Origin: Cordia subcordata
Taxonomy: Eukaryota; Streptophyta; Magnoliopsida; Boraginales; Cordiaceae
Length of the DNA: 64,000 nucleotides
NCBI GenBank assembly: GCA_028554755.1
Contig: JAPTOF010000010.1
Span: forward strand, 8,592,001 to 8,656,000
Reading direction: 5' to 3'
In this document: positions 35,111 to 47,048 of the stretch, one piece after another
Layout: each line of letters opens with the position of its first letter
Numbering within the stretch: the stretch's first letter is position 1
Notes under the pieces: generated by a model
Seen by the model: the letters and a program-made list of their open reading frames with translations, nothing else
What the model was told of the DNA's origin: nothing
Databases searched by the model: none
Program-made: the position numbers and the translations under genes

Positions 35111-35525
35111 GAGAACACTCAAAGAACGAAAAGAGATTTCCTACATAATATGAATGAATAGAATGTTATATCGTGATTATTTGGAAATACTATTGAAATC
35201 AAACAACAAATGCCAGTTTCTTTTGATGTTATAATCAACTTAATTGAACAAGCTCAACTAAGATATTTTTAATTTTTAAACAATTAAGAACTTAGACAAA
35301 GAGAAGTGGGACAAAACACTTGTTGCCGCATCTTGTAGTAATTCTATATCTGACATGCATCAAACACGAGGTAAGTTTACGAATTTGCAGGAAGTTGCCT
35401 CCCTTTGTTTGTTTTTGGCCTCCTAGATTACATCACTCACCACAATTTTAAGCTATCTCCCTTCATAATAATCACAGTCAAGAAACCAACAACTTCAATA
35501 AAATCCAAAGAAAACTGGTAAGAAT

Positions 35526-37171
35526 TCTCTCATAATATAATAATAAATATTTATTTATATTAAAAAAGATGTTTATTTATATTAATAATAAATTTAATAA
35601 CATCTGGCGTCATATCATTGACTCTTCCTCGTGACCCCAAGAAAACATAAAATCTTTACTTTGTATAAAAAGATTCACTTTTCTGGTAGTTTTCGTTCAT
35701 GAATTTCTTTTATGAATGAATAGTACTCAAAAATGGCAATATTATACTAAATTCTAAAAAGTGTGTAATTATCATTAAAATTTTATATAATATTTGTAAT
35801 TTATGTTTATCTCATAAAAAATAAAATTTTATATATTTACTCTTTTTTTCTTTTTTCCTTTTCTAGCAAAATAATATGTTCCTTCTTTTCCTACTTCTTT
35901 GTTAATTACGTCTTTTAACTTTTATTTGGGGTAAGAATTTATTTGAATTTTTAATATTTTGAGTCTTGCAATAAAAAAATTGACAGGGTACTAAAAGTTA
36001 TAAACTTCAAATCTGGTAGAGAATCAGCTTGAGTTTCTGTATTCAAATTTTTAAATTTTTATTATTAAAATCAAATAAACTATTTAATTAGATAATTTTA
36101 TATACACTCTATCTTTTTTACCCTTCATTCTCAATGAAAGTGATGTGCACTCTCTTTTTAAATTCTCTACTAATCAGACTTTTTCAATTGATTTTTAATT
36201 TTTTTTTTTTTGCATTTTTTAGTCCAAAAAACTATTCGATCGGGTTAAAGATGAGAATTTGGTTGGATTTTTAAGTGCAAATGTTTGAATTTTTAGAGTT
36301 AAAAAACTATTAAATTAAACATTTAAAATCATAAAGCTTGAGTATTTTTGGATATTTGGGTTTTAGGTTTTCTAAATTCAAGTTTTGATTTTTGATTATT
36401 GTTATTTATTAAATATATTATGCTAATTTAGACTAGATTAAAAAAATACATAAATTTGTTAAATTGTATTATGCTAATTTATACTAAATCTGAAAATAGA
36501 TTTTGATTTTACAAAGTGGGAATTGATTTGAATGAATTTTCGGGTTTAGAATTTTAAACTTCAAGAGCAAAAATAAACTATTCAATTAGGTAATAAAAAT
36601 TATAAAACCGGATCATAATTTAAATACCGGGGGTTTGGTGTTCGAGTTTCTCATCATCTTTTCTCTTTTATATTTTTATTTTTTCATTAAATTGTTTTAT
36701 ACTAATTGAGATTAAATTTAAAAAGATATAAAAATTGAAGAAAATTAAATAATTACAAAATCATCTCAAATAACGTTAAAGTACTTATGAGAATAAAAAT
36801 AAAAAAAATTAACTTTTTAATCTAATTCCTATATAAATTTTATATATATGAAATTCTAATTCAATTACATCAAGTACAACCCAAGAGAAAATTTAGATAT
36901 TTTCATCCTCATATACACCTAATGTCTCTAATTCTACAAAATTTTTTCTAATAATTAATTTTATCTTAAATTTGTCAAAATAATAAAAAGACAAAATTAA
37001 CATATTTTTGGATTTCAATGTTTTCAAAGAGATGTGTAACGATAAGTATAACTTATTTGACTCTTTACAAGATTATTGAATTTTTTAATAATTATTTATT
37101 AAATAATTAAATTTTGTATTATAATAATATTGAACAATATAGCTATACCTTGCACGACATTAATTTAATGG
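35526..37171. mobile_element. Helitron-like element, copy 1 (degraded)
   Basis: This is a diverged direct copy of 58863-60389 over about 1.5 kb. Shared phrases include GAATTTTTAATATTTTGAGT, GATGTGCACTCTCTTTT and TTTTATACTAATTGAGAT-like sequence. The left end TCTCTCATAATATAATAATAA resembles the TC-starting 5' end of plant Helitrons. The right end keeps half of the terminal hairpin (TTGCACGAC) followed by ATTAATTTAATGG in place of the usual CTAGT, so the 3' terminus is mutated. It has no coding capacity. Confidence 0.5.
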
Positions 37172-37510
37172 TAAAATAAAATAAATCTACGGTTGGTCAT
37201 GCTTGTTATGCTGAAAAGTTGAATATAATATATGTTGCAAGCTGATGACAGAATACAAACCGAGTAATAATGCATAGAGAAATTCGACTAAGTGTTGCAT
37301 CCGCCGAGTAAGAAATAAACAAAGGAAAACTCAACTATATGACCAATTAAAATAATAAGATAAAATATTAACTGATAAAATGCTCTGACGCTGATTCACA
37401 TAATCGTACAATGATCATCTCCGATAAATAATAGACACTTGTATGGTACTAGACAGATATTTGATAAAGGAAAGTAAAATAGAAATAGAATATTTATAAG
37501 AGACTTGGGG

Positions 37511-37731
37511 CGTATTTAGATTTTTTTTAAAAGCGTTTTTTTAACAGTTTTTGAAAAAAAATTTCTTAAAAAATTAAAAATTTTGGTTTCTAAAAAAAAG
37601 TATATTTTAATTTTTTTTTCAGTGTTTCAGTTTTTTTAAAAATCAAATCAAATAGTTATTACAAATTTAATGAAACTTTTTCAAGAAAAAAAGTATTTTT
37701 TCTAAAAAAAAAAAATCAATCCAAACAAGAC
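37511..37731. mobile_element. MITE of the CTGTTTRGATTG family, copy 2
   Basis: The ends are CGTATTTAGATTTTTT and, inverted, GTCTTGTTTGGATTGATT. The perfect direct repeat CTTGGGG flanks the element (37504-37510 and 37732-37738), consistent with a 7-8 bp hAT-type target duplication. Confidence 0.65.
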
Positions 37732-38258
37732 CTTGGGGGTAATTGTAATATTTAGACAATATCACTGTATCTTAAACTATAAGTGGTCGAGAAACATTGT
37801 AAAATAAGATTTACTTTGACATCAAGTTAGATTACTACGGATATAATTAATTGAGTAATAGATAAACAATACTTAAACTAAATAAAGCCTCCAATAGAAA
37901 GTTAAGCAAAGATAGTCTTAAAACCTTTCCAAAATTAACGTTATGGGCCCGAATCCTGTGAAGGCGGGAAATTAGAGGTTTTGGAGAAAAAAAGGAAAAG
38001 AAAAAAAAAAAAAAAAAAGGTTAAGCACATGAAGGTTTAGTTTAGAAGCCAAGACAACCACAATCTACAAGTTGACAGAAACCATGCAGCTGTCACCTTG
38101 GACGAGCATAAATCCCATACGGAAATGACACACAAAAAGGCGGACCAAATAAAAAACTAAAGAAACAACAACAAAAAAAACAACCTCATTTTCCTTAATA
38201 AAAACTCCTTATTTTAAAACACACAGCAAAACACAGAACTCAAACACAAGCTTCGTCA

Positions 38259-41200
38259 ATGGCTTCCACCCCACACCCCCAACACCATCTCTACCTAATC
38301 CTCTACCTTCTTCTTAGCCACGCCTTTCTCTCCTCCGCAGATGACTCAGCCGCCATGGCTGCGCTCCTCAAAGCTCTCTCCCCAACCCCATCAGGCTGGG
38401 ACTCTTCCAAGCCTTACTGTTCTTGGGAAAATGTTAACTGTGATTCAGGGCGTGTCACCACCATCAATTTGAGCTCGCAATCTCTCTCAGGCACGCTCCC
38501 TTCAGATCTCAACCAACTCTCCAGCTTGAAATCGCTTTCTCTCCAGCGAAATCAGCTTTCTGGAACTGTACCATCTTTTGCCAACATGACAAGCTTGGAA
38601 GAAATCTACTTAGACTTCAACTCTTTTGATTCTCTCCCTGAGCACTTCCTCTTAGGCGTGACAAGTCTGCGGAGTTTTAGCATTAGTAATAATTCAAACT
38701 TGCCGCCATGGCAAATCCCAACTTATATTACTGAAAGCTCCAACTTGCAAAGTTTTCAAGCGAGTTGGGCAGGCATGGTGGGTATCATCCCTGACATTTT
38801 CGATTCTTTTTCGAGTCTGCAGAGCTTGAGGCTTTCGTATAATGATCTCACAGGGCCTTTGCCTCCATCTCTGGCTAACTCTGCGATACAGAACTTGTGG
38901 TTGAATAATCAGAAAACTGGGTTAAATGGGACTATTGGTGTGTTGTCTTCGATGAACCAGTTGTACCAAGTGTGGTTACATTCGAATGCTTTCACTGGTG
39001 CAATTCCGGACCTGTCTAATTGCACCAATCTTTTCGATTTGCAGCTGAGAGATAATCAATTTACTGGTGTTGTTCCACAATCTTTGATGGATCTTAAGAA
39101 TTTGGTTAATATTACTTTGCAGAATAACAAATTGCAGGGTCCGATGCCTCAGTTTCGCGATGGCGTGGACGTTACTTTAGGGACTACTAATAGCTTTTGT
39201 AACCCAACTCCAGGGCCTTGTGATCCGCAGGTCGCAGCTCTTCTTGATGTTGCTGGTGCTATCGGGTACCCGAGTTCTTTGGCAGATTCTTGGAAAGGGA
39301 ATGATGCTTGCAAAGGCTGGTCCTTTGTTGGTTGTGATTCGCAGAGGAAGAATGTGACCCTTGTGAACTTTGCAAATCGGGGATTTTCAGGTACCATTTC
39401 GCCTGCTTTTGCGAAATTGACTAGTTTGAGGACCTTGGATTTGAATGATAATAATCTTACTGGTACAATACCAGAAAGTCTAACAACTTTGCCTCAACTG
39501 CAAGTTCTTGATGTTTCTAATAACAATTTATCTGGCCCTATACTTGTTTTTCCGGCTAGTGTGAAGTTTACTTATGTTGGTAATTTGTTGCTTGGAAAGA
39601 ATGTGACTACTGGTGCTGGTAGTGGAGGGTCAGATTCAGGATCTGGTTCGGGTAGTCCTGGTGGAAGTTCATCAGGGAGTCCGAAAGGGTCTAAAGTTTC
39701 GGGTGGTATGATAGCCGGTGTTGTTATAGCTGTTTTGGTTTTCATTGGTGTTCTGTTGTTTGTGTTTTATAAATGTTATATCAGGAGGCGTCATAAGAGA
39801 TTTGGGAGGGCTGAAGGTTCTGAGCAAGGGAAGGAAATGGTGAAGACAAGCGTGCCTCCTTCTGTGAATGGATATGCTGGAGTTCCAAGTGAGTTGCAGA
39901 GTCAGAGCAGTGGTGATCATAGTGAAATTCCAATTTTTGAAGGTGGAAATGTTGTTATTTCTATCCAAATCCTCCGACAAGTGACTAATAATTTCAGTGA
40001 AGAAAATGTATTGGGTAGAGGAGGATTTGGCGTAGTTTACAAGGGAGAGTTGCACGATGGAACTAAGATTGCCGTAAAAAGGATGGAATCCGGAGCAATG
40101 GGTACCAAAGGAATGAATGAGTTTCAAGCGGAAATTGCCGTCCTTACAAAAGTTAGGCATAGGCACTTGGTTGCTCTTCTGGGGTACTGTATCAATGGCA
40201 ATGAGAGACTTTTGGTATATGAGTATATGCCACAGGGAACTTTAAGTCAGCATCTCTTTGAGTGGCAGGAGCATGGTTATCAACCTTTAACTTGGAAGCA
40301 AAGGGTAACGATTGCATTGGATGTGGCAAGGGGGGTTGAATATCTACACAGTTTAGCACAACAAAGTTTTATTCATAGAGATTTGAAGCCCTCGAATATA
40401 CTTCTTGGGGATGACATGAGAGCGAAAGTTGCTGATTTTGGGCTGGTCAAAAATGCACCTGACGGGAAATACTCTGTTGAGACGCGGTTGGCTGGAACAT
40501 TTGGTTATCTTGCACCTGAATATGCTGGTAAGTATTCTCTTTAACATGAAGCTAGGTCAATTCTACCAAATAAGAAGGAGAATTTTGATCTATGGTTGAT
40601 TTCGTATTTGTTCATAGAATTTCAAAGCCTGGTACTGAGTTCTCTAGATTCTAGCTAACGTCCCTTCTTTGCTTATGATATAAACAAAAGCACATGTTAT
40701 TGAAGTCATTATGTTTCCTATACTCGGATTTTTAAGTTGAAATTGTTCTTCATTTGGCAGTTCCACTAGTACAATAATTGTCGTTGATATTGGTGCAATT
40801 TAGGAAAGCTGCTATACTGGATTAATGCACATTGGGCACCACTCATATTTTGTGATATCTATGTTCATCATTTATTGCGGGTAACTCGGTCCGTTGATGT
40901 TCTATGAGATGGAAATTTGTAATCAATTAATTCTGTTGTGAACATTCTTCTTTGATCAGATGAACTTTGCTGTAACTTGGTTGCAGTTTCCCCGTGAGAT
41001 GGATTTTTGTCACAAATCTATTAGTTTCCTATGAACTTATCTTTATCTTCAATATATGTTTTATACTTTGGGAGATTTTGATGATTGTTAGCTGACCTAT
41101 CAGTTTCTTCAAGTGAATTACTTGGTAAAACTAACGTCATGGTGTGCTGCTTCTTGGTTCATTTATGTAAGAGCATCATCGTTACTCAGGAAGATTTAAT

Positions 41201-41735
41201 GTGTTTCTGTTTCCTGACAGCTACTGGACGAGTCACTACAAAAGTGGATGTCTATGCATTTGGAGTAGTCGTGATGGAGATAATCACTGGTCGGAAAGCC
41301 CTTGATGAGACTATGCCAGATGAGAGATCACATTTGGTAACGTGGTTCCGCAGGGTCCTTATCAACAAAGACAACCTCCGAAAGGCTATTGATCCCACTC
41401 TTGAACCAGATGATGAAACATACGAAAGTATTTGCAAGGTTGCCGAGTTGGCAGGCCATTGCACTGCTCGCGAGCCATCTCAAAGACCCGACATGGGACA
41501 TGCTGTTAATGTGCTAGGTCCCCTTGTAGAGCAATGGAAACCTTCAAATCATGGAGAAGAGGACAGCTCTGGCATTGACCTCCATATGAGCCTTCCCCAA
41601 GCCCTTCAAAGGTGGCAAGCTGATGAAGGTACTTCAAGAATGTTTGACAGCTTCTCCTACAGTCAAACGCAGTCCAGCATTCCCTCGAAGCCTTCAGGCT
41701 TTGCGGACAGTTTTAATTCCGCAGACTGCAGATAA
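38259..41735 (+). CDS. TMK4: TMK-family leucine-rich-repeat receptor-like kinase (TMK4/BARK1-like), 2 exons
   Basis: Plasma-membrane receptor kinase; the TMK family acts in auxin-related cell-surface signalling (family knowledge). Exons are 38259-40527 and 41221-41735 (GT-AG, joined inside an Ala codon of EYAATG), 2784 nt, 927 residues. Seen: signal peptide (about 1-27); N-terminal LRRs with paired Cys in [10 protein letters not shown]; a first LRR block, a Cys-containing non-LRR island (about 314-350) with [12 protein letters not shown], then further LRRs, the split-LRR layout of TMKs; a Gly/Ser-rich juxtamembrane stretch; one membrane helix (about 484-506) followed by basic [10 protein letters not shown]; kinase domain with [11 protein letters not shown] (about 586), AVKR Lys607, HRDLKPSN with catalytic Asp708, DFG at 726-728, [10 protein letters not shown] and [12 protein letters not shown]. 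All catalytic residues are present, so it should be an active kinase. The single intron in the kinase domain is 693 nt. A TATA-like TTAATAAAAA lies at about 38194. The assignment to TMK4 rather than another TMK is from memory and less sure. Confidence 0.93.
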
Positions 41736-43539
41736 AATGAAACTGAAATTGAATCAGTCAATGAATATGCCAGAAATGCTAGAAGACTTGGCATAAATCC
41801 AGCAAACCTTTCGACGCGGTTGAGTCCTTTTTGAGTCATGAGTCACCCAAAAGATTCAAGATTCATTTAATTTATTGATTTTTCCCCTTAGCATGTATTG
41901 ATAAATTTTATATGTTATTGTTGTCATCCAAAATTGTAAAATAAGCTAGAATTGATAGAGGTGTTTGCTTTATTTGTTTGAATTCTTTGAAGTTGACAGA
42001 TAGGCCACCTATCCGATTGAGCTGGGGGGCATATAATGTTGTGATGCTGAAAGGGAATAGATAAGGTGGAGAAAAATAGAGTAGAACAATATGTATGTAC
42101 CACATTCTTTTATTTAAGATTTTCAATGTATATTTATTCATATTTGTTCTTTTTAAGTGTTGGCCAATGTTGCTTCTTTTTGTTTTTTTTGTTTTTCCAA
42201 TTTCATTTAGTGGGATATGACATGATTCGTGTCGTTTGGTTTTTACACAACGATATTGAACTGCTGGACCCACAATCCTGACACACAAGGGACAGAGATG
42301 GAAGTAGTTAAAGGGTAGATCAACCGTACGGTAGTTCAACAACTGGATGAAGTAAACAAATTGCATTTTGTTAGATAAGTCACAAGTCTACCTAAGAATA
42401 AATTTGGTTCCTTTGCTTGTTTCCAGGCTGTGTCACACGGCAGAAACTGTGGACTCTTTTATCTGCCAGTAGGGCTGAATGATTAATGTGGACCAAAACT
42501 TTTTGCAAATTTCAGAAATTCTTTACTAGATATGGTTAAGACGAGACACTCACAACTTCTGAGTGACAAATGTTTTTAATACTAAATATGTGTGGATGAA
42601 CTGATTAAGTTAGGGTGGAATACTTTAATGTGCCATAAAGAGAGCTCTTGAGTGATAAAATTGTCTGTTTCATACGTTGGGTGTTATATTATAATTTAGT
42701 TGAGACATGCATATGTTACAGCAGAGTCTATGTACTCCCTTGGATTTTTCCACTTGACCACCAAAAATCTAGTACTAGTGATATTGCCTTTCAGGAGTAT
42801 ATTGGTCGTTTGGCTTGTGGGTTGCTTCATTGATTAAGAGATCCGTGACCAGTGGATGATCATTATATGGGACGAGAGATTTCTAGGTTCCAGATGTAGT
42901 CTTAAGGGTGATGATATTTGTTACAACCGGCATTGACTACAGGTATACATAGAGAGATGTTTTGGTCAATTCACTAGATTGATCAAAGACAGAGGTCACT
43001 AGAGTGGGTGACAAGCTCCTGCTTAGCCAGTGAAATCTAAGATGGCATTTTATCATTGCTGTTGTAATTTATACGGATTCTTTTTGGAAGGATGAGAAAC
43101 TCTAGTAGTTAGATCAAATCATATCATATTTATTTTAAGATTTTCTTTTCTTTTCTTTTCTTACAACAAGAAAATTTAGTTGGTAGGGTCCAACTATCAG
43201 ATCAACGGATAGAGCTTGGCCACTGACTAATAAATTTTGTTTGCATAGCACATCCCCTCTCAACGTTCAACTAACAAACTTTGTGTACATAGTACATAAG
43301 TCAAGAGTATTCATTCAAAGCAAGGGACTGGTATTGAACCCAAGTCATGAGTTGATTCTTTTTTTTGGGTGTTACGATTTGAGAGTGTTTTGTGCTTTAT
43401 TGTGGGTTCATTTGAGTTCTCTTGTTCCTTTTTATGAATCTTAATCTATCCTTTCTTTGTTAGCCCCTACCCAAGCTTTACATTACAACCCTTGAAAAGT
43501 CCTATTGATTTTTGATAGTGTGTTGTCTATATTAGTGGA
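41736..43539. other. 3' flank of the TMK gene and intergenic DNA
   Basis: This stretch should contain the TMK 3' UTR. Beyond that, only short open frames without recognisable domains and a (TTTTC)n microsatellite at about 43142-43165 are visible. Confidence 0.4.
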
Positions 43540-43987
43540 GAACTGATATGAAAAGCAAGTCTATGGAGTTCGTTCGGAGAAGAAGAGAGAAAAAATTGAG
43601 TTTCAAAAAAAAAAGGAAAAAGAAATCATGGAAAAAAGAGAAGGAAAAAATAAAAAAAAAATTTGAGTTAAAAAAAATTGAGAGAAAAAGAAAAGATTTT
43701 GAAATTCTTTTAGCGAGATCAGTTTCAACATTCTCTTGTTTGCATTGGAGTGATTTGAGTAGCTAGCATGGTTATGTGATTGGTTATTCAAACACACATA
43801 CACACACACACACCAGGAACTCAATTTGAGATGTTGCTGATGTTTGAATTGGGATTTGAACTTTCTTGAATATATTCTTTGAACTATATACTATTGCAAT
43901 CTTTGAGGCAAGTGTGAAATCAATCAATGTTCTCGTGTTTAATTCCTTTGCTCAAGGATGAGCAAAGCTTAGGTTTTGCAGGTGTTT
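43540..43987 (+). mobile_element. 3' internal fragment of a Ty3/gypsy element
   Basis: The phrase TTTGCTCAAGGATGAGCAAAG at about 43948 is the tail found before the 3' LTR of many Athila/Tat-type gypsy elements, and it runs into GGTGTTTGATGAG, where the LTR-like arm begins. Upstream are purine-rich sequence (43570-43700) and a (CA)n tract at 43792-43813. Seen: the phrase and its position. Inferred: that this is the end of a plus-strand gypsy element. Confidence 0.45.
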
Positions 43988-45890
43988 GATGAGTTTAATT
44001 TTTCCTATTTTTATCTCTTAAACTTTAAACTTGTTTTGATTGAATTAAATTTGGAATAAATTTTACCTAAGTAGTGTCATTTTTCTATTATTTTTATAGG
44101 TGAAATAAAAAGAGAATTTTCAAAAAAAATAAGTTTTCACTTTAAGAATAAGTTCTCTCTCGAATATCAAAACATAGTGATTGCTATCAATGAAAAGTTC
44201 GTGATGAGATTTACAACTTTCCTATTTGGAACGAGAGCTAATTTTTACCATTAAGGCGACCAAAATCGCAATTTAAACTTTTCTGGACGAAATTGGAAAA
44301 AGCGGACTTGAGTAGTTAATGAGTTGGGGCCCACAAGCTTGAATTCACTCTCTTCTTCTTCTTTGTAATCCTCGGTTAACTTGGGAATAATTCTCGGTTA
44401 ACTTAGGAAGGGCGAATATTTCAAGTGGGGCCCATTACGAGAAGACAGGGAAAAAAAAAGAAAAAAGAAAAAGTAAGTTAACCAATCTTAAGACTGGCGA
44501 GGGTGAGGCAGTGGTCGTAACTTGGGGGAAAAGAATATTATATTATATATTATATATATAATGTCCATGGCCAATTAAAAAAAAGGGGGAGGGGGGGGAG
44601 GGGGGCGAGGGGGGCCGGGGGAGAGGAGGCTGGAAGCGAGAATTGGAGAGGCTTGGACGCGGCTGCAGTGCGGAGGAAACGATGACAATTCAACGGAAAA
44701 CTTATACAGTGTACTTGTAAATATACAGTATAATTGGTACTTGCGGTTATAAATATATTAAAAAAATAACTTATGAATATTAAATAATTTTTTTTTATTA
44801 TGAACAAATATCAGTGACTGTTTTTATGTATAAATCTTTGTTAATTTTATATTTGTCAACAGATATTGTAATGATTTATGAATTTTACTAGATAAACGAC
44901 TTATGAACACTCAACAAATAGTTTTTTTCCGAACAAAAGTTTGTGACTACTTTTATTATTAAATATTTGTCAATTTTATACTTGTTAACTAATATTGCAA
45001 TGATCTGTAGATTTTATTAGACAAATAGCTTATAAATACTGAATAAATAGTCTTTTTATTATGAACAAATATCTGTGATTATTTTTATGTATAGATATTT
45101 CTGTGAATTTTACTGGACAAACAGTTTATAAATAATGAACAAATATTTGTGACTATTTTCATGTATAAATATTTTTGTGAATTTTATTGGACAAACAATT
45201 TATGAATACTGAACAAATATGCTTGAGTGACCACATAGATGAGGGTGCATCTTATAATTTGTGCAATTCAACGTGGCAGCTTGTGACGTCCTTCTCCAAT
45301 TTTTTCAGATTTGTTTCAAATAAACTTAAAGTCTTTCTTAGCTTCTTTAAATTTTCCGTTAAACCTTCGCTTTAGATTTGGAATTTAATTTTAAACTTTA
45401 TGTTTAATTTTTCAGATTTATTGTTTAATTTTACTTTTCATTTTAGACTATTATTGTAAACTTTAATTCTTGTTTCATTTTTTATGGTTATTTTTAATTT
45501 CCAAATTTAATTTTAATTATTTTAATATGCTTCAATTTATTAGTTTAGGATTTTTATTCTTGAATATTAGCTAAATTTCTCGTACTAGGGTTATGATGAA
45601 TATTTGACTACTATGTTATAGGTTTATTTTAAGTTGTGCAGTGGGCTTAATTTTATACTATTAATTTAATTTATGTCAATTTTATATTGTACTTAATGCT
45701 TCTAATTGATTGGTCATCAATTGAGTTGATTTTAATTAGATGTTGAGACCGAGATGTGATATGTATAGTAGACCGAAGAGAATTCAACAATCTAGAAAAT
45801 CATATGCTCATATGCTCAAAAAAGTTCAAGAATCGCAACTAAGGTGAAACTACCATCCAAATTAGACAAGAACAAAAAATATTGTTTCTA
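43988..45890 (+). repeat. Left arm of a gypsy-derived inverted repeat (probable LTR)
   Basis: It starts TGATGAGTTTAATTTTTCC and matches, in inverted orientation, 49060 down to 47045. Matches run through GATTGAATTAAATTTGGA, ACCAATCTTAAGACT, AGGCTTGGACGCGGCTGCAG, TGTGCAGTGGGCTTAATTTT and GCTCAAAAAAGTTCAAGAATC. Without the 568-bp insertion at 44696-45263 the arm is about 1335 bp, close to the 1311 bp of the right arm without its own insertion. A G-run (44585-44630) replaces less pure sequence in the other arm. Confidence 0.75.
44696..45263. mobile_element. 568-bp insertion in the left arm with 10-bp target duplication
   Basis: The direct repeat CAATTCAACG flanks the segment (44686-44695 and 45264-45273). 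The right arm of the inverted repeat carries this sequence once and lacks the insert, so the empty site is present in the same window. Inside are four or five diverged tandem units of about 70-125 bp with GAACAAATAT..GTGA and TTTTAYTGGACAAAC. The ends (GAAAACTTATACAG and, inverted, CACAAATTATAAGATGCACC) are weakly inverted. A 9-10 bp duplication suggests a Mutator-like non-autonomous element. Confidence 0.7.
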
Positions 45891-45919
45891 AGAATCATAT
45901 TTAATCTCAACTGTATTCT

Positions 45920-46110
45920 CATCATTGACATATGATAATCAAACCACAAAAAAACACACAAAAAATAAAAAAAGACATAAAGACAAATTTTTTAAAAATT
46001 TTTCAAATTTTTTCTTGTTTTGATTATTTGATTTATTTATTTTTTTGCGGAATCTCTCTTCCATACCCCCAAACTTAAAATCAACATTATCCTCAATGTT
46101 AAGAAAATAA
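45920..46110 (-). mobile_element. Gypsy 3' internal tail with polypurine tract
   Basis: On the minus strand AACATTGAGGATAATGTTG is followed by TTTTAAGTTTGGGGGTATGG (about 46102-46065), a signature found near the 3' end of the internal region in Athila/Tat-type gypsy elements. It lies downstream of the protease fragment on the same strand, and is followed by low-complexity A/T sequence. Confidence 0.45.
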
Positions 46111-46559
46111 AAGATAAGGAAAAAGAAATTTCTCCGAATTTTTTGATGCTGAGCGCTCATGAAGCTTGGAAAAGTCGTTGTCGTGACCCCTAAATTTATG
46201 CGAAACTCAATTCCTAAAACAAAAGAAATGACAAATAAAAAAAATAAGAAATCAAAAATATAATGGAAAAACAAAAAAAATACAAAAATAAATTCTCAAA
46301 AGACACTTGGTTTGCCTTCCAAGAAGTGCTTCATTTATAGTCATCAGCTGGACTTTTCTTCAGGTCATTCTTTTGGGTCTGCCAGTGGAAACGCATAGTG
46401 CAAGGAGTAGGGAGTGCTAGAGTGGATGAACATGTGTTGCTTTCAATATTCAGCTTAAGAGGAATTGGCATTGTAGCTTCCAAGAATTTCACATGCTCCT
46501 TGAATTTTGCCTTTCTTGCTGAATTTGACTGAAAAAGGATTTGGTGGGCGATTTTTCTT

Positions 46560-47048
46560 GTATGCAACAATCATATTGTGATGGGTCATTCAGTGCTTTG
46601 AAAACATTGAAAATCACTTTTTCATCTTCAACCCTTAAAACAAGCTCTCTTTCTCAATATCAATCAATGCCTTTCCAGTGGCAAGAAAAGGTTGACCCAG
46701 AATAATTGGAATATCTCCATCTTCTTCCATGTCTAACACGATGAAATCTACAAGAAAGATATGTTTGTCCACTTTTACCAAAACATCCTCAATAACTCCA
46801 TGTGGGTACTTGATATATCTGTTAGCTAATTGCAGTGACACCGTTGTTGGCTTGACATTCCCCACCTCGAGTTTCTGATAAACAGACAATGTCATCAAAT
46901 TAATACTAGCACCAAGGTCACACAAAGCTCTGTTGGTGAAATTTCTAGTAGTGCATGGTATTGTAAAGTTTCTTGGATCCTTTAACTTTTGTGGTAGCTT
47001 TTTCTGCAAGATTGCACTGCACTCTTCTGTCAAAGTTATTGGAGACAT
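46560..47048 (-). pseudogene. Ty3/gypsy gag-pol fragment with retropepsin domain
   Basis: A 137-codon minus-strand frame (46635-47048) holds an aspartic-protease domain: CDLGASINLM (the usual plant gypsy active-site motif), then VLVKVDKHIFLVDFIVLDM and IPIILGQPFLATGKALID. Downstream, after a stop, an out-of-frame pol-like stretch (EDEKVIFNVFKA) continues to about 46560. Reverse transcriptase and integrase are missing, and the fragment abuts the LTR-like right arm without a gag region, so this is a deletion derivative. The protease resembles the Athila/Tat lineages. It is not a functional gene. Confidence 0.8.

Noticed and set aside
39672..40166. A 164-codon minus-strand frame opposite the TMK gene
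   Set aside because: It is a shadow of the strongly conserved receptor-kinase exon on the plus strand.
43548..43766. A Lys-rich 72-codon frame that looks like a nuclear or ribosomal basic protein
   Set aside because: It is a translation of a purine-rich (GAAAAA)n-like tract next to the gypsy tail.
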